Source: Rhodospirillaceae bacterium (GTDB lineage Bacteria; Pseudomonadota; Alphaproteobacteria; Bin65). From it: DNA of 64,000 bases. Below, piece after piece: positions 1 to 9,240 of the stretch. Position numbers and translations under genes: made by a program. The stretch is taken from the NCBI GenBank assembly GCA_028819475.1, contig JAPPLJ010000025.1, positions 62,001-126,000 of the forward strand. Reading direction: 5' to 3'. Positions within the stretch are counted from its first letter, which is position 1, and the number at the start of each line of letters is the position of its first letter. Below the pieces are notes generated by a model. That model did not search any database. It was not told the DNA's origin and was given only the letters and a program-made list of their open reading frames with translations.

Positions 1-144
1 GTGCTATTGTCGGAGGCGCAGAATATCAACGTTGTCGCGCTTTACCCCTGGTTGATGCTTCCGGTGGTGCCGGTCATCGTCACGGTGCTGACGTTCAATT
101 TCCTCGGCGACGGCTTGCGGGACGCCGCCGACCCCTACAAGTGA
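1..144 (+). CDS. ABC transporter permease, C-terminal fragment
   Basis: An open frame runs in from the left edge and stops at 142-144. It encodes the last 47 residues of an integral membrane protein. The tail has a hydrophobic segment followed by the motif NFLGDGLRDAADPYK, which is the typical end of DppC/OppC-type permeases of peptide/nickel ABC importers (FNxLGDGLRDxxDP). The start, and any partner ATPase or binding-protein genes, lie outside the window. The subfamily and substrate cannot be told from this fragment. Confidence 0.75.
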   Translation: MLLSEAQNINVVALYPWLMLPVVPVIVTVLTFNFLGDGLRDAADPYK

Positions 145-160
145 CGCCGGCCGGCCGGAA

Positions 161-1615
161 TCAGTCGGCGGTGAGGTAGAGTAGATCGACCGGCCCGGAA
201 ACGCCGGCAACATCGGAAGCCGCGGCACGCCGGTATCGCCGGGATGTCCGGAAGCCCTGGCGGACCGCGCAATCCATGGTCTCCACCGTCATAACGATAC
301 TGGCATTCAGGCTCTTGCCATGCTTGTCAAGCTTGGCCGCCAGGTTCACGGGATCGCCGATCACCGTGTATTCAAGGCGGCTCGCGTCGCCGACCGCACC
401 GAAGACGACAGGCCCCGCGGTCACCGCGACAGCCACCGGCAGCGCCGGTTTGCCCGCCGCCCGGCGCGCCGCGGTCCACTGAACGGCAGCGTCGGCAACG
501 GCTTCGGCGGCCCACAGAGCATCGGCCGCGTAGGTCGCCGCCGGCAGCGCGGCGCCGAAGGTTGCGAGAATTCCGTCGCCCATGAATTTGTCGATCGACC
601 CGTGGTGTCTCTGGATCTCCGGCACCAGACGGGACTGGTACTCGGTCAGAATCTCGATCACCTCGTTGGCCGGCAACGTCGCCGCCCGGTCTGTGAATCC
701 GCGGATATCGGTTGTCAGGATGGCGGCGTCGCGCTGCTGGCCCTCGCCGGCACGAATTTCTTCCTGTGCCTGGACGATCTGGTCCGCGATTTCGGGGCTG
801 AAGAAGCGCGCCAGCGACGCGGCCGCCGCATGCTCCTCCGCGCCGCGTACCAGAGTCCGGCGGGCGCGCATGATGGCGACCGCCAGAATCGCGGTGACCA
901 GCGCGATGGTGATGATCTTGTCGAATTCGGCGCCCAGCAAAATCCGGTTCGTCGTCAGGTATTCGACGTAGTCCCGGGTAACGGCGGACATGCCGCCGGT
1001 ATAGAAAATCGCGTAACCGATCATGAACATCCAGCCTGCGGCTGCCGCGCAGCCGGCCAGCAAGACGTAGCGCGAATCGAACCGGAGCGCGCGGATCGAG
1101 ATGAACAGGAACACATAGAGCAGCGTTGGCGCCTTCAGATAGAAGGCGGGCGGCTGGTTATAGTCGATGTGAAACGACCAGATGATACCCAGCAGCAACA
1201 GCATATCCGCCACGACGGAGAGGGCGAGGAACCAGGCGGGGAGCCTGATCCGGTAGGACAGGGTGAGTCGCAGAAGGGTAAACAGGAAATAGGCCAGCAG
1301 CGCCCAGCCGATCGGTCGTTCAAAAACTGCGGTTTCGTGGGTTTTCGGCGACAACAGGAACAGCACGCCCAGGCCGACGATCACGGAGAGCTGGATCCAG
1401 CCGATCAGGCGCTCGCTGGCGTCGCGCTGGCGATCGATCGCTTCGCGGATGCGCGGAGCGACGTCGGCTTCGCCGCGGCCCCTCAGTTGCGCAGTTGCCG
1501 ATCGGACCGCGGCAACGGCCCGCGATATCGGGCTCTGCGGCGCTTCCTGTCGATCCCATGAATGCTGCATACGCATTGAATCCAGTATGCTCTCTGAATT
1601 GGACGAGGGATACAT
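161..1615 (-). CDS. membrane-bound class III adenylate/guanylate cyclase
   Basis: A 484-aa protein from the ATG at 1615, which is preceded by a GGA-containing ribosome site. The frame stays open to 2056, but that part overlaps the upstream hydrolase gene and reads as shadow. About six hydrophobic segments (roughly residues 70-250) form a membrane sensor domain. A class III nucleotide cyclase domain follows from about residue 296. Metal-binding aspartates are visible in TTDIRGFT (D303) and KFMGDG (D347). The base-selecting pair K343/D421 favours ATP. The transition-state Asn is present (N424 in VNLAAK), but the Arg four residues later is Lys428. Such proteins convert NTP to cyclic NMP at the inner membrane. 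The gene is last in a leftward cluster with a response regulator and an MBL-fold hydrolase, 110 nt from the latter. Confidence 0.88.
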   Translation of the reverse strand: MYPSSNSESILDSMRMQHSWDRQEAPQSPISRAVAAVRSATAQLRGRGEADVAPRIREAIDRQRDASERLIGWIQLSVIVGLGVLFLLSPKTHETAVFERPIGWALLAYFLFTLLRLTLSYRIRLPAWFLALSVVADMLLLLGIIWSFHIDYNQPPAFYLKAPTLLYVFLFISIRALRFDSRYVLLAGCAAAAGWMFMIGYAIFYTGGMSAVTRDYVEYLTTNRILLGAEFDKIITIALVTAILAVAIMRARRTLVRGAEEHAAAASLARFFSPEIADQIVQAQEEIRAGEGQQRDAAILTTDIRGFTDRAATLPANEVIEILTEYQSRLVPEIQRHHGSIDKFMGDGILATFGAALPAATYAADALWAAEAVADAAVQWTAARRAAGKPALPVAVAVTAGPVVFGAVGDASRLEYTVIGDPVNLAAKLDKHGKSLNASIVMTVETMDCAVRQGFRTSRRYRRAAASDVAGVSGPVDLLYLTAD

Positions 1616-1725
1616 CCCGGATTCCGTCCGGGCGGTACGCGCCAAGGGGTCGATTCCCGCCTCTGTTTCTCGTCTCCCCTGGGGAATTCGATCCCGACAC
1701 TCTCCCCCGGCGCAGCACCGTCGCG

Positions 1726-2577
1726 CTACGGGTGCAGCACCAGTCCTTCGCGGGCGACGACCGTCGACGCAAAGACACCCTGCGCCTCGTCTGCTATCCG
1801 GTCCATATCGTCGTCGGTATGTTCCGGCGCATGGTGAAATATGACGTAGCGGCCGACACCGCCGCGCCGGGCGAGCGCAGCGCCGGCCTCCCATGTCGAA
1901 TGGCCCCACCCCTTGAAGGCCGGGTATTCCGCCGCCGTGTAGGTCGCGTCGTAGACGAAGAGGTCGGTGCCTTCGATCAGGCCGAGAATGTTGGTGTCGA
2001 TTTCGCCTTCGACATGTTCGGTATCCGTGACATAGCAGATCGACCGGCCGCCCCATTCGATCCGGTAGCCGGTCGCGCCGTTGGGGTGGTTGAGCGGCGC
2101 GGTAAGGATGGAAACGCCCGGGCGCAGGTTAAGCCGGTCGCCGGCGCGGAATTCCTCGAAGCTGATTTCCGCGCCTACAGCCTCCAGCGGCACCGGGAAG
2201 ATCGGCGCCTCGATCAAGCGAAGAAACACGTCGCGCAGGCGGACATCGTTGTCCCACAGGTGACCGGCATGGATGCGCAACCGGTTGCCGGTCTTGAACA
2301 GCGGGATGAAGAAGGGCATCCCCGCGATGTGGTCGATATGGGTATGGGTCAGCAGAATGTCGGTATCGACCGTCCCCGCAGCATCCAGCTCCGCCCCCAG
2401 AGCGCGCAGACCGGTGCCTGCATCCAGAATGAACAGGTGGCCCGCACAGCGGATTTCGAGGCAAGACGTGTTGCCCCCGTAGCGGGCGTACTCGGCGCCT
2501 GGACAGGCGACCGTGCCGCGGACGCCGCGGAAGCGGACGAAAAAGTCTTCGCGGCTCGTGGCGCTTGCTGCGCTCAT
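1726..2577 (-). CDS. MBL-fold metallo-hydrolase (phosphodiesterase-like)
   Basis: A 283-aa soluble protein from the ATG at 2577; a TTG at 2619 would add 14 residues. It carries the metallo-beta-lactamase metal-binding signature THTHIDH at about residues 77-83. Further ligands are a His in LNHPNG (about 164), an Asp in CYVTDTEH (about 185) and a His in IFHHAPEH (about 249). The N-terminal FRGVRGTVACPG followed by RYGGNTSCLEIR is typical of a lactamase_B_2-type subgroup annotated only as MBL-fold hydrolase, related in fold to PhnP and RNase Z phosphodiesterases. No signal peptide is seen. It lies between an OmpR-type regulator and a nucleotide cyclase on the same strand, so cyclic nucleotide turnover is an attractive but untested role. 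Confidence 0.85.
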   Translation of the reverse strand: MSAASATSREDFFVRFRGVRGTVACPGAEYARYGGNTSCLEIRCAGHLFILDAGTGLRALGAELDAAGTVDTDILLTHTHIDHIAGMPFFIPLFKTGNRLRIHAGHLWDNDVRLRDVFLRLIEAPIFPVPLEAVGAEISFEEFRAGDRLNLRPGVSILTAPLNHPNGATGYRIEWGGRSICYVTDTEHVEGEIDTNILGLIEGTDLFVYDATYTAAEYPAFKGWGHSTWEAGAALARRGGVGRYVIFHHAPEHTDDDMDRIADEAQGVFASTVVAREGLVLHP

Positions 2578-2635
2578 CGGTGCATGCGTTCTTTCGCGGG
2601 CCGGCGCCGGTTTCGGCAAACCACCGGGCCGCCGC

Positions 2636-3340
2636 TCAGGGGGCCAGCCGGTACCCGCCCGGCTCGGTCACCAGAATTTCGGCCTGGCCCGGGTTCTTTT
2701 CGATTTTCTGGCGCAACCGGTACACGTGGGTCTCCAGCGTATGGGTGGTGACGTTGGCATTGTATCCCCACACGTCGGTCAACAGCGTCTCGCGCGACAC
2801 CGTTTCTCCGTTGGCGCGATAAAGGAATTTGAGAATCGCCGTTTCCTTTTCGGTGAGTCTCACCTTCTGCCCCGTCTCATCGGCAACCAGAAGCTTCATC
2901 GCCGGCCTGAACGTGTAGTGGCCGATCGTAAAGACCGCGTCCTCGCTCGCCTCGTGCTGCCGCACATGGGCCCGGAGCCGCGCAAGCAGCACGCCGAGCC
3001 GGAACGGTTTGGTGACATAGTCGTTGGCGCCGGCGTCCAAGCCCAGAATGGCGTCGGCGTCGCTGTCGGCGCCGGTCAGCATGATGATGGGCGCCTTGAC
3101 CCCGTTGCGGCGCAACAGGCGGCATAATTCGCGGCCGTCCATGTCGGGCAGGCGAACGTCCAGCAACACGGCATCGTACCGCGCATCCTTGACCCTGCTC
3201 AGCGCCTCCTCCGCGCTGACCGCAACATCGGTCGCAAATTCCTCGTGCAGCCGGAATTGTTCAACCAGCGATTCCCGGAAGTCGGTATCGTCATCGACCA
3301 GGAGAAGTTGCTTACCGGGACCGGGCTGGCGTTTGTTCAC
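2636..3340 (-). CDS. OmpR/PhoB-family response regulator
   Basis: A 234-aa two-domain regulator. The receiver domain (about 10-125) has the acidic pocket LVDDD (D16-D18), phospho-acceptor D61 in LLDVRLPD, T89 in IMLTG and K111 in YVTKPF, so all switch residues are present. The C-terminal winged helix (about 135-234) ends with the usual HVYRLRQKIE and GGYRLAP motifs. No histidine kinase gene is adjacent, so it is an orphan here. It is first of three leftward genes; the MBL-fold gene starts 58 nt downstream. Control of that cluster, possibly autogenous, is inferred from position only. Confidence 0.93.
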   Translation of the reverse strand: MNKRQPGPGKQLLLVDDDTDFRESLVEQFRLHEEFATDVAVSAEEALSRVKDARYDAVLLDVRLPDMDGRELCRLLRRNGVKAPIIMLTGADSDADAILGLDAGANDYVTKPFRLGVLLARLRAHVRQHEASEDAVFTIGHYTFRPAMKLLVADETGQKVRLTEKETAILKFLYRANGETVSRETLLTDVWGYNANVTTHTLETHVYRLRQKIEKNPGQAEILVTEPGGYRLAP

Positions 3341-3497
3341 TGGCTAGGCCTGCAAATTCCGCTTATCGATCAGGTACGGGCGACCGCAGCCGCGCCGATG
3401 AATATCGGTTAACAAGATAGGCACGGAACCCCCTTCTGCACAATAAATTCCGGCGATATTGCGACCCCATTTGCCGACGTACTTCATATGGGAGGCA

Positions 3498-4181
3498 CTA
3501 CGCGGGGGCCGCCGGGCGCGGCGCCATTCTGGGACCGAAAATGGCGGTGCCGATGCGGACATGGGTTGCGCCCTGTTCGACAGCGGCGCCGTAATCGGCG
3601 CTCATGCCCATGCTGAGGCACGGCAAGGCCTGCACCCGGGCGAGATTGGCCAGAAGAGCGAAATGGGGCCCAGGCTCCTGGTCGACCGGAGGCAGGCACA
3701 TCAGGCCGGTGACGGACAGACCCAGGCCGCGGCAATGCGCGACGAACGACTCCGTTTCGCCTGGCTCGACGCCGCCCTTTTGCGGCTCTTCTCCGGTATT
3801 GACCTGAACGTAACAGCCGATCCGACGGTTCTGCCGCGCCTGTTCCCGGGCGATCGCCGCTGCGAGCCTCGGCCGGTCGACCGTTTCGATCGTATCGAAC
3901 AGCGCCACAGCGTCAGCGGCCTTGTTGGTTTGCAGGTGGCCGATCATGTGGAGCCGTATGTCTGGAAAGCGGCATTTCAGTTCGGGCCACTTGCCCTGCG
4001 CTTCCTGGACGCGGTTCTCGCCGAACAGCCGGTGGCCGGCATCCAGAACCGGCCGAATGGCCTCAGGACTCCACGCCTTCGTCACGGCAACCAGGGACAC
4101 CGCGTCGGCGGGCCGCCCGGCCTGCCGGCACGATTCGCGGATCGCGTTCAGGACGTCGACGAGATTTTCTCGAGCGCTCAT
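3498..4181 (-). CDS. yggS: YggS/PLPBP family PLP homeostasis protein
   Basis: A 227-aa single-domain TIM-barrel-like protein that binds pyridoxal 5'-phosphate and helps maintain B6 and amino-acid homeostasis; it has no known enzymatic reaction. The PLP lysine is K35 in SLVAVTKAW. Family motifs GENRVQEAQ, HMIGHLQTNKA, GLMCLPP, LSMGMSADY and RIGTAIFG are present in order, and the length is normal for the family. The gene is leftward and divergent from the rightward lipoprotein-leuS group. The 157-bp space towards the response regulator gene holds no convincing ORF. Confidence 0.96.
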   Translation of the reverse strand: MSARENLVDVLNAIRESCRQAGRPADAVSLVAVTKAWSPEAIRPVLDAGHRLFGENRVQEAQGKWPELKCRFPDIRLHMIGHLQTNKAADAVALFDTIETVDRPRLAAAIAREQARQNRRIGCYVQVNTGEEPQKGGVEPGETESFVAHCRGLGLSVTGLMCLPPVDQEPGPHFALLANLARVQALPCLSMGMSADYGAAVEQGATHVRIGTAIFGPRMAPRPAAPA

Positions 4182-4353
4182 CTTCCGGTTAGCTTGAAGC
4201 CGCCGGCTCCATAGTCAAGCGTGCAGCCGGAACGGTCCGGCATGGCGCCCGGACCGGACTTTGCCGCAAGTCGCGATATCGGATATACCGAGTGCGCCGC
4301 CGACCGCTGGATTGGCCGGCGGCGGCGATTTCCACCGCTTGAAAGTGAACGCC

Positions 4354-4863
4354 ATGATCGGACGCGGCACCCGTACCGAACCGAAAATTGCGGACAGGCC
4401 GGGGTTTTTGCCTGTGCGCCGCCTTTGCCCGGCCGCAGCCGTCGCCACGCTGTCTCTGGCCCTGCTTCTGACCGGGTGCGCCAAGGAGGAGCCGCGGACG
4501 GGCACTGCCGTGAATATTTTCGAGCGATACGCGCACGCCCGGGCGATCCGCCCCAACCCGGATCTGTGGGTCGCGGCCGATAACCAGCTCGGTTTCGTCC
4601 GGAAGAGAATGTCCGATCCGTTCGGCGGGGTGCTGGCGACGGACTGGTACAGGCCAAAAGATGCGCCGGGCGAACGGCTGCGCGTGACGATCAACATTCT
4701 CGGCCCGGACCTTGAGGCCAGGAATCTGCGGATCGCCGTCATCAGACAGGTGCGACGCGGCGGAGTCTGGCGCAACCGGCCGGTCAGCGCGTCCACTGTC
4801 GCCACGTTGCATACGACGATCATGCGGGCCGCGCGTTTCCGCGCTGCCGCAAAGGGCACCTGA
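4354..4863 (+). CDS. DUF3576 lipoprotein upstream of leuS
   Basis: A 169-aa predicted lipoprotein. The start is placed at ATG 4354; the frame is open back to 4261, and a GTG lies at 4345. A hydrophobic stretch leads to a lipobox, LLLTGC, with C42 as the lipidation site. The mature part matches the DUF3576 pattern I recall from alphaproteobacteria: a [12 protein letters not shown] core and a later [10 protein letters not shown] strand. The function is unknown. It is first in a rightward series; leuS starts 70 nt downstream, followed by lptE, so an outer-membrane location and a link to envelope assembly are plausible but unproven. Confidence 0.82.
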   Translation: MIGRGTRTEPKIADRPGFLPVRRLCPAAAVATLSLALLLTGCAKEEPRTGTAVNIFERYAHARAIRPNPDLWVAADNQLGFVRKRMSDPFGGVLATDWYRPKDAPGERLRVTINILGPDLEARNLRIAVIRQVRRGGVWRNRPVSASTVATLHTTIMRAARFRAAAKGT

Positions 4864-4933
4864 TTCGGCAGCATTCGCGGCGGCAGCAGTGGACGGGCCC
4901 GCCGGAAGGCCGACAAGCGGAGTTTCGCCGAAA

Positions 4934-7531
4934 ATGGCGCGCTACAGTTTCCGAGAGGCGGAGCCGAAATGGCAGAAGGCCTGGGACGAGGCCGGCTGTT
5001 TCGCGGCTGAGGCCGATCCCGGCAAGCCGAAATATTATGTCATGGAGATGTTCCCCTATCCGTCGGGGAAGATCCACATGGGTCATGTCCGCAACTACAC
5101 GCTGGGGGATGCCGTGGCCCGCTACCGCCGGGCCCGGGGGTATAACGTCATCCACCCCATGGGATGGGACGCCTTCGGCCTGCCCGCGGAAAATGCCGCG
5201 ATCGAGCGCGGCGTCCACCCGCGCGACTGGACCTACGACAATATTGCCACGATGCGGCGCCAGCTGAAGCGGATGGGGCTGTCGCTCAACTGGGACCGCG
5301 AAATCGCCTCCTGTCATCCCGGCTACTACGTCCACCAGCAGAGCATCTTCCTGGATTTTCTCGAAAAGGACTTGGCGTATCGCAAGGAATTCTGGGTCAA
5401 CTGGGATCCGAAGGACGGAACCGTTCTCGCCAACGAGCAGGTGATCGACGGAAAGGGCTGGCGTTCGGGCGCGGTCGTGGAGCGGCGCAGGCTGTCGCAG
5501 TGGTTCTTCCGCATCACCCGCTATGCCGACGAGCTGCTCGATGCGCTCGAATCGATGGAGCGTTGGCCGGAAAAGGTCCGGACGATGCAGGAAAACTGGA
5601 TCGGCCGGTCCGAAGGCGCCCGGGTCCGGTTCCCGATCGTCGGCCGGGACGGCGAGGCGCTCGAGGTCTTCACGACCCGGCCCGACACCCTGTTCGGCGC
5701 CTCTTTCTGCGCGCTGGCGCCGAACCATCCGTTGAGCGAGGAGCTGGCGCGGAACGATCCCGCGCTGCAGGCCTTTGTCGCCGAATGCCAGCGCATCGGC
5801 ACCAGCGAGGCCGCCATCGAGGCGGCCGAGAAAACGGGCTACCGGACCGCGGTCGAGGTCGAGCATCCGTTTGTCGAAGGCATGACCCTGCCGGTCTACG
5901 TCGCCAATTTTGTCCTGATGGAATACGGCTCAGGAGCAATTTTCGGCTGTCCGGCCCACGATCAGCGCGATCTGGAATTCGCCCGGAAATACGATCTGCC
6001 CGTGCTCCCGGTTGTCGCCCCTCTTGTCGAGGGCGAGGCGCAGCCCATCGAAATCGGCGGCGAAGCCTATCTCAGGAAGGACAGCGGCGCCGTTGTCGTC
6101 AATTCGGACTTCCTCAACGGTCTCGAGGTGCCCGCCGCCATCCGCGCCGCCATCGACCGGCTGGAAGCCGAGGGCACGGGCACGGGCACGATCCAGTACC
6201 GCCTGCGCGACTGGCTGATTTCCCGCCAGCGCTACTGGGGCTGCCCGATCCCGACGATTCATTGCGATGCGTGCGGCATCGTGCCGGTGCCGCGCGATCA
6301 ACTGCCGGTGATGCTGCCCGAGGACGTGACGTTCGACGCGCCCGGCAATCCGCTGGACCGCCACCCGACCTGGAAGCATGTCGACTGCCCGCAATGCGGC
6401 CGGCCGGCGCGGCGTGACACGGACACCATGGATACCTTCGTCGATTCGTCCTGGTATTTCGCGCGCTATTGCTCGCCGCGCCATGAAGGAGCGCCGGCCG
6501 ACAAAGCGGCGACGGATTACTGGCTGCCGGTCGACCAGTATATCGGCGGCGTGGAGCACGCGATCCTGCATCTGCTCTATTCGCGCTTTTATGTCCGCGC
6601 CATGTCCGACACAGGATCGCTGAACGGCCTCGAAGAGCCGTTCGCCGGCCTCTACACCCAGGGCATGGTCTGCCACGAAACCTATCGCGACAGGGCGGGC
6701 AACTGGCTGTACCCGGACCAGGTCGTCAGGGACGGCGAGACGGCGCGTCTCGCCGATTCCGGCGAGCCGATCACGATCGGCCGGTCGGAATCGATGAGCA
6801 AGTCGAAGCGGAACACCGTCGACCCGGAGGCCATCATCGAAACCTACGGCGCCGATACGGCCCGGCTCTTCATGCTTTCGGATACGCCGCCGGACCGGGA
6901 CATGGACTGGACCGAGGCCGGCATCGACGGTGCCTGGCGCTATATGAACCGGTTGTACCGGATGGTCGTTGATCCGCCCGTTGCGGTGCCGCCGCCCGGG
7001 ACGCCGCCGCCGGCAGCCTGGAGCGATGCTGCATTGGCGCTGCGCAGGGCGGCCCACAAGACCATCGCCGGCGTGACCGACGATTTCGAGCGGTTTCATT
7101 TCAACCGGGCGGTCGCCCGGATCCGCGAGCTGACCAACACTCTTGCCGACACCGCGCCGGCCGGCGGGGCGGCCGATGGCGCCGACATGGCCTGGGCGAT
7201 GCGCGAGGGACTGGAAACGGCGGTTCGCCTGATCGCCCCCATGACCCCGCATGTCGGCGAGGAACTGTGGCGGAGTCTGGGACACGAGACGCTGCTGGCA
7301 ACCCGCCCGTGGCCGGAATGCGATCCGTCGCTCACGGTCGACGACACGGTCACCATCGCCGTTCAGGTCAAGGGCAAGCTGCGCGGTACGATCGACCAGC
7401 CGGCCGGGGCGGACCGGACGGCGGTCGAAGCCGCCGCGCTGGCGCTGCCGGCGGTTGCCCGGCAGGTTGTGGGGCGCGACATCCGCAAGATCGTCGTTGT
7501 GCCCGACAGGATTGTGAATATCGTGGTCTGA
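4934..7531 (+). CDS. leuS: leucyl-tRNA synthetase
   Basis: An 865-aa class Ia aminoacyl-tRNA synthetase that charges tRNA-Leu in the cytoplasm. The HIGH signature appears as HMGH at 48-51 after MFPYPSGK, and the KMSKS loop as SMSKS at 620-624. Between them are the CP1 editing region (about 225-420, including the [12 protein letters not shown] element) and a Cys-rich segment with the pairs CDAC and CPQC. The anticodon-binding domain and a C-terminal appendix ending IVNIVV complete it. The start at ATG 4934 follows a GGAG and fits the family N-terminus ([14 protein letters not shown]). The frame is open upstream to 4712, but that part overlaps the lipoprotein gene and does not resemble LeuS. 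Confidence 0.98.
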   Translation: MARYSFREAEPKWQKAWDEAGCFAAEADPGKPKYYVMEMFPYPSGKIHMGHVRNYTLGDAVARYRRARGYNVIHPMGWDAFGLPAENAAIERGVHPRDWTYDNIATMRRQLKRMGLSLNWDREIASCHPGYYVHQQSIFLDFLEKDLAYRKEFWVNWDPKDGTVLANEQVIDGKGWRSGAVVERRRLSQWFFRITRYADELLDALESMERWPEKVRTMQENWIGRSEGARVRFPIVGRDGEALEVFTTRPDTLFGASFCALAPNHPLSEELARNDPALQAFVAECQRIGTSEAAIEAAEKTGYRTAVEVEHPFVEGMTLPVYVANFVLMEYGSGAIFGCPAHDQRDLEFARKYDLPVLPVVAPLVEGEAQPIEIGGEAYLRKDSGAVVVNSDFLNGLEVPAAIRAAIDRLEAEGTGTGTIQYRLRDWLISRQRYWGCPIPTIHCDACGIVPVPRDQLPVMLPEDVTFDAPGNPLDRHPTWKHVDCPQCGRPARRDTDTMDTFVDSSWYFARYCSPRHEGAPADKAATDYWLPVDQYIGGVEHAILHLLYSRFYVRAMSDTGSLNGLEEPFAGLYTQGMVCHETYRDRAGNWLYPDQVVRDGETARLADSGEPITIGRSESMSKSKRNTVDPEAIIETYGADTARLFMLSDTPPDRDMDWTEAGIDGAWRYMNRLYRMVVDPPVAVPPPGTPPPAAWSDAALALRRAAHKTIAGVTDDFERFHFNRAVARIRELTNTLADTAPAGGAADGADMAWAMREGLETAVRLIAPMTPHVGEELWRSLGHETLLATRPWPECDPSLTVDDTVTIAVQVKGKLRGTIDQPAGADRTAVEAAALALPAVARQVVGRDIRKIVVVPDRIVNIVV

Positions 7532-7571
7532 TACCACGGTGCCGGCCCTGTCTGCCAGCGGGCGAAGGACG

Positions 7572-8129
7572 ATGGACGGAGTGAAATTGAGGACAACGCG
7601 CTGCCGCGTCGCCGTCGCCGGGTCGATCCCGGCAACGGTTCTGGCGATGGGCCTGGCGGGATGCGGTTTTGAGCCGCTCTACGCCGACAGGACGGCGCGC
7701 GGCGGCGTCTCGGCCGATGTTGCATCGGTCCGCATTGCCCCGATTCCGGACCGGACCGGACAGATCCTCCGCAACGAGCTGATCGACCGGCTCAACCCGT
7801 CCGGCGCGCCGGCCGATCCGCGCTTTACCCTGGATGTGCGCGTCGCTGTGGCCAAGCTCGAACTCGGCATCCGCAAGGATGAAACGGCGACCCGCACGAG
7901 CCTGCGTTTCCGGTCGACATTCCGCCTGCGGGACAGGAGCTCGAACGCAATAGTATTTTCCAGTCGTGCGGGCACCGTCACCTCCTACAATATCGTCGAC
8001 AGCGAATATGCCACGATCGCTTCGGAACGCGCGGCACGGCGGCGGGGCCTGGCCCTGATCGCGGACAGCATCGCCCTGCGCGTCGCGGCCTATTTCAACC
8101 GGTTGCGGTCGCTGCGCCGGCGCCAGTAG
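7572..8129 (+). CDS. lptE: LPS-assembly lipoprotein LptE
   Basis: A 185-aa lipoprotein from ATG 7572, which has an AAGGA ribosome site at 7564-7568; a GTG at 7539 is less likely. A signal peptide ends in the lipobox LAGC (C31), followed by GFEPLYA, the usual start of mature LptE/RlpB. LptE plugs the LptD barrel and helps insert lipopolysaccharide into the outer membrane. Sequence conservation in this family is low, so the call rests on the GCGF-PLY motif, the C-terminal basic helix, and the standard leuS-lptE-holA order, with a 40-nt gap before and 20 nt after. Confidence 0.92.
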   Translation: MDGVKLRTTRCRVAVAGSIPATVLAMGLAGCGFEPLYADRTARGGVSADVASVRIAPIPDRTGQILRNELIDRLNPSGAPADPRFTLDVRVAVAKLELGIRKDETATRTSLRFRSTFRLRDRSSNAIVFSSRAGTVTSYNIVDSEYATIASERAARRRGLALIADSIALRVAAYFNRLRSLRRRQ

Positions 8130-8149
8130 CCCGCACCGGGGCGTCGAAC

Positions 8150-9220
8150 ATGGAGGTCAAGCCTGCCGGGGCGAAGCGCTTCATCGCGAAGCCGCCGTCC
8201 GACATGCGCCTGTTTCTCCTGTTCGGGCCCGATGAAGGGCTGATCCGCGAACGCGCCGATGCGCTGGTCCGGCAGGTCGTTCCGGAACCCGGAGATCCGT
8301 TCCGGATCGCCGATCTGGACGGCGAAGCAGTCAATGCCGATGCCGCGCTGCTCTATGACGAGGCGACCGCGCTTGCCTTCGGCGGCGGGCAGCGGGCGGT
8401 CAGGGTCCGGCGGCTGACCGGCCGGATCGCTGAAGCGGTGATCGACATGGTCCGGGAACCAGCCGGGGAGGCGCGGATTGTCCTAGAAGCGCCCGGCGCC
8501 AACCGAAAGAGCGCGATCGTTGCGGCTGCAATCGGATGCGCCGCGGCAGCGGCGGTGCCCTGCTACCATGACGACGGCCGGGCGCTGCCGGATCTGGTGC
8601 GGGAAATCATGAAGGAGGCCGGCCTCCGGCCCGGACCCGGCGTCGTCGACTATGTCGCGGACCGCGCCGGCGGCGACCGCGCGCTGACACGGCGCGAAAT
8701 CGAGAAACTGGCGCTTTTCGTCGGCGCTGTCGCCGAAGAGCGGCCGGGCGCTGGATCGGGCGGCGGGCAGGCGGCGGAGCCGAAGCCGGTCGATCTCGCA
8801 CAGGCGCAGTCCGTGGTCGGCGATACGGCCCTGCTGACCCTCGATTCTCTGGTCGATGCAACCTTCGAAGGACGGATGCCCGATGTCGAGCGGATGCTCC
8901 AGCGGGTCCGGCAGGAGGGCGTGGCATCCGGGACGATCCTGAGGGCCATGGCGGGCCATGCGGTGCGGCTGGCGCGCCTTCGCGGCCTGGTGGGGACGGG
9001 CCTCGATCCGGTTTCGGCGGCCCGCCGGCTCAGGCCGCCGGTGCACTTTTCCCGCCAGGGAAGCCTGGCGCGGCAGGCGCGCATACCGCAGCGCGTGCTG
9101 GCTGCCGCGATGGAGCGCATTGCCGAGGCGGAACGGCTGACCCGGCGGTCCGAACTGCCCGATACGGCGGTCTGCGACCGGGTCCTGAGCGGAATCGCGG
9201 CGGCGGTGCGCCGGGGCTGA
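8150..9220 (+). CDS. holA: DNA polymerase III subunit delta
   Basis: A 356-aa clamp-loader subunit that opens the beta clamp. The N-terminal half has the degenerate AAA+ fold of HolA, with FLLFGPDEGLIRERA at about residues 22-36 and no Walker A motif, as expected for delta. A variable middle (about 205-225, rich in Gly, Ala and Pro) precedes the helical collar domain ending near residue 356. It lies 20 nt after lptE and is convergent with parB, whose stop codon is 20 nt away on the other strand. The matching tau/gamma subunit, dnaX, lies at the right end of this window. Confidence 0.94.
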   Translation: MEVKPAGAKRFIAKPPSDMRLFLLFGPDEGLIRERADALVRQVVPEPGDPFRIADLDGEAVNADAALLYDEATALAFGGGQRAVRVRRLTGRIAEAVIDMVREPAGEARIVLEAPGANRKSAIVAAAIGCAAAAAVPCYHDDGRALPDLVREIMKEAGLRPGPGVVDYVADRAGGDRALTRREIEKLALFVGAVAEERPGAGSGGGQAAEPKPVDLAQAQSVVGDTALLTLDSLVDATFEGRMPDVERMLQRVRQEGVASGTILRAMAGHAVRLARLRGLVGTGLDPVSAARRLRPPVHFSRQGSLARQARIPQRVLAAAMERIAEAERLTRRSELPDTAVCDRVLSGIAAAVRRG

Positions 9221-9240
9221 ACCCGCGCTCTGCGGCCGGC

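Noticed and set aside
320-1561. Long plus-strand frame over the cyclase gene
   Set aside because: It is antisense to a well-supported cyclase, its translation is Arg/Gln-rich without motifs, and such frames are expected in high-GC DNA.
3344-3562. 72-codon minus-strand frame upstream of the response regulator
   Set aside because: It overlaps the 3' end of yggS, has no convincing ribosome site and shows no motif.
4820-7537. Long minus-strand frames over leuS
   Set aside because: Antisense shadows of leuS with basic, repetitive translations.
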